A stretch of 41,210 nucleotides of DNA from JBJGXI01 sp045635475 (GTDB lineage: Bacteria > Bacillota > Bacilli > Bacillales > Amphibacillaceae): positions 1 through 41,210 of the forward strand of contig NZ_JBJGXI010000048.1 in NCBI RefSeq assembly GCF_045635475.1, given 5' to 3'. Made by a program: the position numbers and the translations under genes. Positions 33,660 through 41,210 of the stretch are shown here, in pieces. The notes under the pieces were generated by a model that saw nothing but the letters and a program-made list of their open reading frames with translations, was not told where the DNA came from and ran no database searches. Numbering within the stretch: the stretch's first letter is position 1; every line of letters begins with the position of its first letter.

Positions 33660-35522
33660 CTATTCATTAAATCTTAACAAATTCCCATAAACAACTTCAT
33701 CGGAATAATTTAGTTCCTTTAATACTTTTTCTTCTATTGGTCCACAAGCAGATAGCTTATCTAAACCAAGATCAACTTCCATCAATTCTCCTGTATCCCG
33801 ATCATAACAACTTTCTTTCGTATACACATATTCATCACTTACGAAGCTTCCGTCCCTTAGGGCGATAAACTCTTTGCGATCATCTGAGAATAAATCAGTA
33901 CCGAAATTAATATCTCCTTTGGTATCGACACCAAGCAAGTGTAAAAGCGTCGGTTTTACATCAATTTGACCTGCAATTTTTGACATAACCTTACCATCTT
34001 CACCTGGTATGTGAATAAAAAATGGTACTCGTTGTAATTGAACCGTATCATAATCCGTTAATTCTTTATCCAAATATTCACCAAGTGCTTCATTTTCATA
34101 TGCACTAATCCCGTAATGATCACCCATTAACACGATGATTGAATTCTCATACAAACCCGCTTGCTTTAACTCATCAAAAAATTGCTTTATCGCTTCGTCT
34201 GTATAGCGAACCGTTTGAAAATAGTTATTCACTGTTTCTGATTCTGAGTTAAACTTTTGAATAGAAGCCTCTTCCGCACTTAGTTCGAACGGGTGATGAT
34301 TCGTTAAAGTAATAAATTTCGAATAAAAAGGCTGTGACATTGATTGTAAATATTTAATCGATTGATCAAAGAATTCTTTATCTTTTAAGCCCCATCCTAC
34401 TGTATTTTGTTCTGTTACTTCATAGGCCGACTCATCATAAAAATTATCATAACCCAACGAATCATACATTACATTTCGATTCCAAAATCTACTATCGTTA
34501 GCATGAAAGACAGCAGAGTAGTAACCTTGTTCTCCCAAGATTTCCGGCATTGCATCGTACTCATTTTCTCCTCGCACAAAGAAGACGGCTCCACCAGGAA
34601 GTGGATATAAAGAATTCTCTATTAAAAATTCTGAATCCGAAGTTTTCCCCTGTGCTGTTTGATGGTAGAAATTCTCAAAATAATAACTGTTATCTTTCAA
34701 CTCATTTAAAAATGGGGTTACTTCCTCCCCATTCAAGGTGTTATCTATAACAAAACTTTGGAAGGACTCTAAAGAGACAAAGATAAGATTCTTGTCCTTA
34801 GCAATTCCAAATAACTCTGATTCTTCATCACTTTTTACATTTGCGTTCACGTATTCTTTTATTCTAGGGATCTTCGTACCATCAGCAAAAGCCCTTTGGG
34901 ATGTGGTAAAAGATTGTTGAACAATGTCATATAGATGAAAATTATATACACCAATATTCTTCACTAAATATTCGCGATCATATGTGCTTTGAAACAACTG
35001 AGGGCGTTCTAATTCTGCTAATAGGTAGTTACCAAGTAGCAAAACGATTGACAAACTTACTACTAAGAGCTTGTTTTTTCTAGCATAATGAGTTGTTATT
35101 CGATCTTTGTATTTACTACTTATATACCAAATAATAATAACATCGATAAATAACACCAAATCTGACAGAGAAACTAAACTAACCGCACTATTCCCAACAT
35201 CTACTGCATTACTCGCTTGGAATAAAATTGGTATTGTAATAAAATCCGTAAAGTCGCGATAAAACATCACATTCGCCCACAAAATGATTGATCCAACCAA
35301 CGTGCCATAGCAAATAAATCTTCTTTGATTTTTATCTTTAAGCCATACACTTATTCCGTAAAAAACAAATGCAGACACAAACGGATTAATTAACAGAATA
35401 ATAGCTTGCAAGCCATTTTCTATCGATAACTTAAACACAAATACATAAACGATATATGTTTTTAATCCGAATAAAATACTCGCAATAAGATAAAGTGGTA
35501 ATTGGAGTTGCTTTCCTTTCAT
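33660..35522 (-). CDS. lipoteichoic acid synthase-family protein (LtaS-like)
   Basis: A 620-residue membrane enzyme with about five N-terminal helices (1-190) and a large extracellular sulfatase-like domain. It transfers glycerol-phosphate from phosphatidylglycerol to LTA chains or primes them. Catalytic marks match S. aureus LtaS: Glu in VSLESFQSF (about 250), Thr in AQGKTSDSEF (about 293) and the Asp-His pair in MGDHYG (about 466). Which of the Bacillus paralogues (LtaS, YfnI, YqgS, YvgJ) it matches is not clear. Start ATG 35522, with AAAGGGGGAT upstream. Two palindromes lie 31-60 bp before it. Confidence 0.9.
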   Translation of the reverse strand: MKGKQLQLPLYLIASILFGLKTYIVYVFVFKLSIENGLQAIILLINPFVSAFVFYGISVWLKDKNQRRFICYGTLVGSIILWANVMFYRDFTDFITIPILFQASNAVDVGNSAVSLVSLSDLVLFIDVIIIWYISSKYKDRITTHYARKNKLLVVSLSIVLLLGNYLLAELERPQLFQSTYDREYLVKNIGVYNFHLYDIVQQSFTTSQRAFADGTKIPRIKEYVNANVKSDEESELFGIAKDKNLIFVSLESFQSFVIDNTLNGEEVTPFLNELKDNSYYFENFYHQTAQGKTSDSEFLIENSLYPLPGGAVFFVRGENEYDAMPEILGEQGYYSAVFHANDSRFWNRNVMYDSLGYDNFYDESAYEVTEQNTVGWGLKDKEFFDQSIKYLQSMSQPFYSKFITLTNHHPFELSAEEASIQKFNSESETVNNYFQTVRYTDEAIKQFFDELKQAGLYENSIIVLMGDHYGISAYENEALGEYLDKELTDYDTVQLQRVPFFIHIPGEDGKVMSKIAGQIDVKPTLLHLLGVDTKGDINFGTDLFSDDRKEFIALRDGSFVSDEYVYTKESCYDRDTGELMEVDLGLDKLSACGPIEEKVLKELNYSDEVVYGNLLRFNE

Positions 35523-35552
35523 GTTATCCCCCTTTGTATCCAATACTATGAA

Positions 35553-35582
35553 GTTACTATAGTAACAGTATACGAATTCGTA
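35553..35582. promoter_or_regulatory. two adjacent palindromes before the LTA synthase gene
   Basis: GTTACTATAGTAAC (35553-35566) and TACGAATTCGTA (35571-35582) are perfect palindromes 4 bp apart, upstream of the minus-strand start at 35522. They may be operator sites for a dimeric regulator. Confidence 0.45.
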
Positions 35583-35633
35583 GAAATTGTAAATAGAGTT
35601 CCAGATTTAATACATTGAGCAGAGAGTATTCGT

Positions 35634-37790
35634 TTATACCTCTTCTGCTCCCAATTCACTTGCTAACATAATTATTGCTGTGTTGATCTTCCAAACATAA
35701 TATAGATGATGAATAAGGTCACCATTAGCCACTTTATTATCTGGAGCAAGTTGTTCGATTCGAGTTCTATGTACAGATAGATTATACACCTCATACTGTC
35801 GCTCTGTCCCTTTTACTAATGTACATAGCACCTCTATATTATGTTGTAGCTTTTCTTCGACTTGAACAAAATCGGCAGCTAATTTTTGCGGATAGTCAAA
35901 TTCCTTTTGATAAGATGATGCCACTAAATGCTTTGCATAATAATTGATTGCCGTAATAGTCGTTATAATCTGTCCAACATTAGAATCACTAAATACACTT
36001 GGCCTTTGAATAAATGGTTGAGCGGAATTGTTTATCGCATATAATTTTTGATCCAGTTCAAAAGCACTTCCGGAAAGCCACTTAACATCAACGGTAACAC
36101 TAAATCGCTTAACATAATCCAAAACATAGCGACGCAGCTCTACTAAATAGATTACAAAGCTGTCCGTTACTTTATCCTTTGTTGTTGTTGGAAAAATAAC
36201 TGCAGAAACAGCTAACGCAATTAAAGCACCAACAACAGTATCGACCACGCGGGCACCTAATAGATGAAAACTAATACCTCCAAGCAAAATATCATACATA
36301 AATGCAATTAATATTGTAACGAATAAACACATAAGTGTATAGGAGACAGCGAAAAAGTAAAATGCCAAAAACACTACGATAAATAATAATGTTACTTCAA
36401 TTTCGGTATTTCCAGATAATAACTTCGCTAAAAATAAACCAATAACTGCACCGAATATCGTCCCTAAAGATCGTTGGAATCCTTTTATATAAGTTCGACC
36501 TACCGATTCCGTTCCAAGTAAAACAAAAAGAGTAGTCAAGATGATCCAGTACGGCTGAATTGGAGATATGATGTAGCCCGCAACAATCGCAATCGTTCCT
36601 GCTACTAAAGCTTGTAATGCTTTTTTTGTTGTGACTTTTAAACCTGTTTCATTTCCTTCGTTACCAGCATTTTCTTCCACCAACAACGGGAAATCCTCGC
36701 CTGGTCGGTTACCGCCTTGAAGTGCCTGTTGCATGTCAACTGCACTATCAATGACATGATTGGCAATCGACTCGATACGTCTGATTAGGAATAGCCAACT
36801 ATTTTCATCAAGCCGCAGATCCATTAACAATAGCCGTAATGCCTGCACAGCATTTTCTGCCTCTACTAGATGTTGTGCTTTGTAGTTTGGAGCTAACACC
36901 TCCGTATCTCGAAGTGTTTTTACGACCCAGCCAAGTATTCGTCTCAACTCTTCTGTTTCCAGCGCATCTGCTTGTTTTAGTTGTTTCAGTACATCAGTTA
37001 GCGTTTCTACTAGCATTGATGTATCAAACAGATAAAGTCTTAATTGGGATACTGTTAGACCTGGCCAAATCGTTTGTACATCTTCCTCATTCAAATCTCC
37101 CGACACTTCTCTAGCAAAAGCACGCAATCGATGCATATTTTTCTCCAAAGATTGGGCTCTACTCTTGTTCAAATTAGGATTTTTTATAACGTTAATAAGT
37201 TGATTTAATGTTAGATTAGCTTGTAAGTGATAAGAATCCATGCTTCTTCTCAACACAGCTGCAGAATTTTTAAAAATAATAAAATTATACAAGTATGCAA
37301 ACGATACACCGACAACTACCCCCACATAAAACCAAGGAAGTTGGCTTGTAGATATGTTTAATAAGGATGACATATAGGATGTCATAAATCCAAGCAAGCC
37401 CATGGTGAAATAACGAGATCCAAATCGTGAGAAGTAGAAAGCACAGAAAATTAATAGAACAAGCAATGTGCCAGTATAAAAGGCATTTCCCGACAATATA
37501 GAACCGACAGTAATCCCGAAAACTGCAGCCAATCCAAGAAACAAGGTTGTTATTTGCTTCTGTTTTTTCGTTTCATCCATTACAGCAAAAATGCCAAGTA
37601 AACCGACCATACCTGCTATTATAGCTGGGGTAAACAAACTACTGCCGGAGATGATTAATATAAGCTGCATTGAAAATACGGAAGAGATTAGACTTAATGT
37701 GATTTTACTCGCTTGTATGAATCTTTTTCTGCCAGGATCGGAAGCAAGTAGCATTCCTAACCAAGCATACTTTATTTGTATGTGTTTCAT
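35634..37790 (-). CDS. FUSC / aromatic acid exporter family protein
   Basis: A 718-residue membrane protein of the FUSC (fusaric-acid resistance) superfamily. The N-terminal membrane block lies at about 25-190 and the second at about 390-535, with LSGNTEIEVTLLFIVVFLAF and LLGARVVDTVVGALIALAVS; each is followed by a long helical cytosolic domain. The arrangement resembles YccS/YhfK proteins, with an expected export role for aromatic acids or similar compounds. The substrate is unknown. Its stop lies 111 bp from the LTA synthase start on the same strand. Confidence 0.85.
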   Translation of the reverse strand: MKHIQIKYAWLGMLLASDPGRKRFIQASKITLSLISSVFSMQLILIISGSSLFTPAIIAGMVGLLGIFAVMDETKKQKQITTLFLGLAAVFGITVGSILSGNAFYTGTLLVLLIFCAFYFSRFGSRYFTMGLLGFMTSYMSSLLNISTSQLPWFYVGVVVGVSFAYLYNFIIFKNSAAVLRRSMDSYHLQANLTLNQLINVIKNPNLNKSRAQSLEKNMHRLRAFAREVSGDLNEEDVQTIWPGLTVSQLRLYLFDTSMLVETLTDVLKQLKQADALETEELRRILGWVVKTLRDTEVLAPNYKAQHLVEAENAVQALRLLLMDLRLDENSWLFLIRRIESIANHVIDSAVDMQQALQGGNRPGEDFPLLVEENAGNEGNETGLKVTTKKALQALVAGTIAIVAGYIISPIQPYWIILTTLFVLLGTESVGRTYIKGFQRSLGTIFGAVIGLFLAKLLSGNTEIEVTLLFIVVFLAFYFFAVSYTLMCLFVTILIAFMYDILLGGISFHLLGARVVDTVVGALIALAVSAVIFPTTTKDKVTDSFVIYLVELRRYVLDYVKRFSVTVDVKWLSGSAFELDQKLYAINNSAQPFIQRPSVFSDSNVGQIITTITAINYYAKHLVASSYQKEFDYPQKLAADFVQVEEKLQHNIEVLCTLVKGTERQYEVYNLSVHRTRIEQLAPDNKVANGDLIHHLYYVWKINTAIIMLASELGAEEV

Positions 37791-37958
37791 GTTTGTATCA
37801 ACCTTTGTATTAGCTTATCTCATTATTATCGCAAATTAATGACCATTTATAAAGCATCACTAACAAAACGAGAATATTTGTAATCATTAGATAGCTATTC
37901 ACGATATAGTTTGGATACAGGTTAATCCAACTTCTATCCTGATATTTAATAGAAAATC

Positions 37959-37976
37959 ATTATTAGGAAATTGACT
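37959..37976. repeat. TIR repeat family, copy E (degenerate right end)
   Basis: ATTATTAGGAAATTGACT resembles the right terminus of copies A-C. The left terminus is not recognisable, so this is a decayed or truncated copy. Confidence 0.4.
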
Positions 37977-37999
37977 TAGTCAGTAAAATTTATTAAAAG

Positions 38000-38025
38000 T
38001 GAAATAATCATATGTAATAATCGAC
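38000..38025 (+). promoter_or_regulatory. ECF-type promoter in front of the broken sigma gene
   Basis: TGAAAT (38000-38005), a 16-bp spacer, then CGAC (38022-38025), a pattern of ECF sigma autoregulation. It lies 38 bp before the start codon of the truncated sigma gene. Confidence 0.45.
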
Positions 38026-38062
38026 TAATTAGTAACAGATGCATTTTATAGGGGGAGCAAGG

Positions 38063-38224
38063 ATGTCTGACAGCAACATATCAGAGTGGTTTTACCAATA
38101 TAACAAAGACATATACCACTTTCTAATTTACTATACAGGTTTCTCTGATGCAGAGGATTTAGTTCAAGAAGGTTTACTGGCGGGGCAGCAGCAATTATTA
38201 CGTTGTTACTTTTCTCTTTGTTAA
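38063..38224 (+). pseudogene. truncated ECF sigma factor (N-terminal region 2 only)
   Basis: The first 36 residues (MSDSNISEWFYQYNKDIYHF onward, through YYTGFSDAEDLVQE) are the start of an ECF sigma factor, ending at the core-binding DLVQE. The remaining codons (GLLAGQQQ...) are read out of frame from the downstream anti-sigma gene. Regions 2.3-2.4 and 4 are missing, so it cannot direct transcription. ATG 38063 has GGGGGAG 5 nt upstream, a good site, so the fragment may still be translated. See the joined anti-sigma remnant. Confidence 0.75.
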
Positions 38225-38910
38225 TTGTATCCTCTTTACAAAGTGGACAGTCTACAAACAAACTATATTTTAATAACCCCAATTTTTACAGTGCAAAAGC
38301 ATCAACAGTAGATGAGATTGCGTTGGATTCTTACCATTTTAATGTAGTTAATGACAAACTACAAATCACGAGTGACAACACACAATTCACCATTGATTTA
38401 CCAACAACATTTGTGAAGCTGAAAAGTATCCAACTATCATATGATCACCAGTATGTCGCTTATGACTTAGAGGTAACAAACGGCACAAAAATATACGTTG
38501 TTAACTTACTAACTGGTGAGCACACAAATGTATCTGATACTGTCGGTTACGTGTATGACTACTCAGGGTATGAGGTGCCTTATGGTATTGCTTGGTCTCC
38601 AACAGAGAATATCCTTGCTTTTGTTGGTGGATACGATGGTTCTACTCGTGTCAATATTTTTCATTTCGAACACGATGGAAGCATGCAATCTAAGAACGGC
38701 TCACTTGCATATCAACGCGAATTACGTGGAGTTAAATGGGCAAAGGATGGCTCTTCTATCTACTTTCTCGTTGAATCTGGAGTAGCAGCCGATAAAAATA
38801 CCCTTTATCAAACAAGTATTGAAATAACAGACGGTTACATGTACGGTGATACAATTGAAAAAATAAAAGAGCTTGATCAAGAAGAATCTGATGCATGGTT
38901 AAAAAATTAA
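38173..38910 (+). pseudogene. truncated anti-sigma factor with membrane helix and beta-propeller-like sensor
   Basis: The frame opens inside the sigma remnant and reads FTGGAAAIITLLLFSLLIVS, a clear membrane segment, then an extracellular domain of about 215 residues with repeated blades (IQLSYDHQYVAYDLEVTNGT, YGIAWSPTENILAFVGGYDG, VKWAKDGSSIYFLVESG), the look of a TolB-like propeller. The cytosolic sigma-binding part is gone. A TTG at 38203 could start a shorter membrane form. Only a sensor-like protein without its partner remains. Confidence 0.65.
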
Positions 38911-38913
38911 TGT

Positions 38914-39100
38914 GAACGCGCAGAGCGCCGCTTAGGAACGAATCGACTGAGATAAAGGAATCATGCCCCGCTTAAGGGGTATACCGAAGCTGGACGACAA
39001 GTCCGCTTTTAATCGACTTCCATAAAACTAGAATCGATGATGATTCGTAGGGCGATTCGTGAAGTCGTGTAATTTCTGGCGCTCGGAACTAGACACCGCT
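38914..39100. repeat. structured intergenic repeat or RNA-like element
   Basis: About 170-190 bp, more GC-rich than its neighbours, with many complementary arms: GAGCGCC (38923-38929) with GGCGCTC (39078-39084); ACGAATCG (38938-38945) with CGATTCGT (39053-39060); CGACTTC (39014-39020) with GAAGTCG (39061-39067); and local hairpins CCCC/GGGG (38966-38979) and GAATC/GATTC (39031-39046). No reading frame. Similar sequences seem familiar from Bacillaceae genomes, but no name is given. Confidence 0.55.
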
Positions 39101-39120
39101 AAAAATTTATCCATTAAATA

Positions 39121-39144
39121 AAGGCTCTCCTAATTGAGAGCCTT
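39121..39144 (-). terminator. terminator of the DUF3231 gene
   Basis: AAGGCTCTC (39121-39129) pairs with GAGAGCCTT (39136-39144); on the minus strand TATTTAAT follows. It starts 8 nt after the stop codon. Confidence 0.7.
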
Positions 39145-39151
39145 CCCAAAC

Positions 39152-40192
39152 TCAATGTCCATCTTTCGCAAGTTTTTTTCGATCTGCAGCTGTTGGTGGT
39201 TCTTCAAGCCAGCCATGATCGATTATTATGTTCATTCCTTCATCAGCATATTTAGCTATACCAACTGCAAGCGAAGTAAATTGGAGATGGATATCATGTC
39301 GCATTATTTTAGAAAGAGCTGTTCCATAATTTTGCAGCCCAATTGCATTCGCCAAAGATGTATGATACAGCATTAACTTATCAGAAAAAGGTGGCACGGT
39401 TGAATCGGTTAGGTGTGCATCCATTATCTTAGGTGAAGGTAGATTCTCATTGAAAAGAAAATCTCCTAATTTTCGAATTTGCTTATCTGCGAGCTCCGAG
39501 CCTTCCTGAAAATACTTTCTTAGTTTTTCAGAAGTTGCGATTTGACTAAATGACAACATCATTGATTTACCTAAAGTATTTGTATTAATATTAATTTGCA
39601 AATGCTTAATTTCTAAAGCTGTTAACGGTCTCGATTTTCCAGCTATTAATGTGATAAACGAATTCTTTTCTACAAAGTCGGTCTTTTTAGGGTATGGAAT
39701 AATTGGAGGAACGATATCCATCCCTTTCGAAAGCAACAAGTGAGTTCCTTTTTGATAAGTTTCAATGGTATCTTTGACACACATGTCAAAATAATCGATA
39801 ATATCTTGTCGAGAAGAAGATGTAAGTGCACTTGCATATGTTAATAGACCGGCTTTAGACATTTCTGTAACATAGAAAGCGACAAACATATCACTAAATA
39901 GTGCCGGTGCGTCTCTTCGAATATCTTGCTCACCAAAACCAACCGGTACCGGTATATTTTCTTTTTTATATATTTCTTTAATCATAGTCAAATGCTTGGC
40001 CGCTGTATCTCTAGCGAATATGATAAACGCTTTGATTTCTTCATCTTTAACGACCTCTAAATGATGTTCAAATACACATTTAAATAAGGAATCCCCCAAG
40101 TAATTTGCAAATAAATCTCCTAATTCAGAAGACGCCAATTTCTTGTTTTGTTGATGTTCTTTTAACCTTTCTTCGAATCCTTCCGATTCCAT
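39152..40192 (-). CDS. DUF3231 protein
   Basis: A 346-residue helical protein with two repeated DUF3231-type halves (about 15-165 and 190-335). Each half has a ferritin-like four-helix pattern (ELGDLFANYLGDSLFKCVFE; LGKSMMLSFSQIATSEKLRK). Family members are typical of spore formers and are related to spore-coat protein F-like folds; function is unknown. Start ATG 40192; a TTG one codon earlier is also possible. Its ribosome site AGGAGG is part of a hairpin that could hide it. No metal cluster is obvious. Confidence 0.8.
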   Translation of the reverse strand: MESEGFEERLKEHQQNKKLASSELGDLFANYLGDSLFKCVFEHHLEVVKDEEIKAFIIFARDTAAKHLTMIKEIYKKENIPVPVGFGEQDIRRDAPALFSDMFVAFYVTEMSKAGLLTYASALTSSSRQDIIDYFDMCVKDTIETYQKGTHLLLSKGMDIVPPIIPYPKKTDFVEKNSFITLIAGKSRPLTALEIKHLQININTNTLGKSMMLSFSQIATSEKLRKYFQEGSELADKQIRKLGDFLFNENLPSPKIMDAHLTDSTVPPFSDKLMLYHTSLANAIGLQNYGTALSKIMRHDIHLQFTSLAVGIAKYADEGMNIIIDHGWLEEPPTAADRKKLAKDGH

Positions 40193-40199
40193 CAATTAA

Positions 40200-40223
40200 T
40201 CCTCCTAATGTTTCCTTTAGGAG
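40200..40223 (-). promoter_or_regulatory. hairpin overlapping the ribosome site
   Basis: CTCCTAA (40202-40208) and TTAGGAG (40217-40223) are a 7-bp inverted repeat. On the transcript, the arm TTAGGAG contains the Shine-Dalgarno sequence of the DUF3231 gene. Confidence 0.45.
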
Positions 40224-40293
40224 ATAGTATTTGATATTAAACTAAAATTATTAGTTCAATGATGGAAATATCTTTGAATAGAAATAGCTGCGG

Positions 40294-41145
40294 TTAATTT
40301 TCTAATTGCCAAAACAAAGCAACTGTACCCTCCCCACCATGAACTGCCAACGAGGAGCTTATTTCTCCAATCGCAATTTCAATTCCAGGAATTTCTTCTT
40401 CGATAATTTCGAATAGTTCTGTTGCCTTATCCAATACATTTCCGTGCATAATTCCTACTTTTTTAACTTTATGTTCCGCACATGAATGCTTTAAAAGCTC
40501 TACAATTTTGTTCGTTGCTTTTTTCTCTGAACGAATTCTCTGCTGTAAACCAAGCTCCCCTTGTGCATCAATGGTAAGAATCGGCTTAATTTGAAGTACA
40601 TTTCCTAACAGGAATTGAGCACCCGACATTCTTCCCCCTTTATATAATTGCTCTAGACTTCCTAATAAAATTAAATTCTTAGACCTATCTACATCTTCTC
40701 TAAGTGTAGTAGCAATAGCTTTAACAGCAACACCATGTTCAGCTAGCTCAATCCCTTAAGTAATTAATGGAGTTATGCCATATGAAAGTGATAAAGAGTC
40801 AATCACTTCAACATCAAATTCAGCCTGTTCTGCTCCTGCTGTTGAGCTTGAAATCGTTCCACTTAATTTATTAGAGACATGGATCGCTATAGCATGGTCA
40901 TATTTCTCTTTTAAATTTTCATAAAGCTCCTGAAACTTTCCAACTGAAGGCTGCGAGGTCTTAGGTACCTCTTTGTTATTGCGAATAATGTCATATAGTT
41001 GATCTGAATGAAGATCTATCCCATCTTCATATTCCTGCCCCTCGCTAATAACTACAATAGGTACTACATATACATCTGGATGCGCTTTCAATTCTTCCGT
41101 TAAAAAAGCTGTACTATCGGTAATAAACGCAATTTTATTGTTCAT
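40294..41145 (-). pseudogene. DegV-family fatty-acid-binding protein interrupted by one in-frame stop
   Basis: A DegV protein (about 283 residues) that would bind a fatty acid and act with a fatty-acid kinase. The N-terminal part (MNNKIAFITDSTAFL through SYGITPLIT) and the C-terminal part (GIELAEHGVAVKAIATT through GGEGTVALFWQLEN) lie in the same frame, joined by a single TAA at 40756-40758. Nothing else is lost: SKNLILLGSLEQLYKGGRMSG and SGTISSSTAG are intact. AAAGGGGG precedes the internal ATG at 40629, so the second part could be made separately. A sequencing error or recent inactivation are both possible. Confidence 0.8.
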
Positions 41146-41210
41146 ATGAAACCCTCCCTTAAAACTCTGACTATTTAGATTATACTTTATTTATTAAATA
41201 ATACCAAGTT

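Overview
The window looks like chromosome of a low-GC, endospore-forming member of the Bacillaceae. The signs are strong Shine-Dalgarno sequences with frequent TTG/GTG starts, a gerA/gerB/gerC germinant-receptor operon, ywbE and yuzF relatives, LTA synthase, RNase J, a DUF3231 protein and dispersed Bacillaceae-type intergenic repeats. Several genes and repeats recall halotolerant genera such as Oceanobacillus, Virgibacillus or Gracilibacillus, but the sequence alone does not fix the genus. There is no rRNA, tRNA, CRISPR array, prophage or transposase gene.

Layout. 1-3.1 kb: a luciferase-like flavin oxidoreductase, a very small phospholipase-A2-like protein, a YuzF-like protein and a GlcP-like MFS transporter. 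3.3-6.7 kb: a mannitol operon in which MtlA is a complete EIICBA fusion followed by MtlD; the gap between them holds one repeat inserted inside another. 6.7-8.7 kb: an ECF sigma factor and its membrane anti-sigma factor, with a recognisable autoregulatory ECF promoter. 9-11 kb: an EF-G/TetM-like GTPase. 11.2-12.5 kb: three small proteins. 12.5-16.8 kb: a toast-rack lipoprotein, a two-gene ABC exporter and a divergent TetR gene, with a long palindrome between exporter and regulator. 16.8-19 kb: small proteins and a DoxX membrane protein. 19-22.6 kb: a ger operon. 22.8-26.6 kb: RNase J, YwbE, an SDR-like enzyme and its probable TetR regulator. 26.6-29.5 kb: an ATPase and two tandem PhzF enzymes. 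29.6-31.4 kb: a small basic protein and an HD-GYP protein. 31.5-35.5 kb: a cytosolic sulfatase convergent with an LTA synthase-like enzyme. 35.6-37.8 kb: a FUSC protein. 38-41 kb: a decayed sigma/anti-sigma pair, a structured repeat, a DUF3231 protein and a degV gene broken by one stop codon.

The most interesting material is non-coding or decayed. (1) A family of short terminal-inverted-repeat elements ends in GAGTCAATTTCATAATTACC; one copy contains a second, unrelated element flanked by an 8-bp direct repeat, and another copy supplies the stop codon of a tetR gene. (2) A deletion has joined the start of an ECF sigma factor to the membrane and sensor part of its anti-sigma factor, behind a retained ECF-type promoter. 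(3) A structured repeat of about 170 bp follows that scar. (4) Several near-perfect palindromes sit in front of regulated genes. No clearly new multi-gene system is visible; most genes belong to known families.

Functional names rest on remembered family sequences and motifs, not on database searches.
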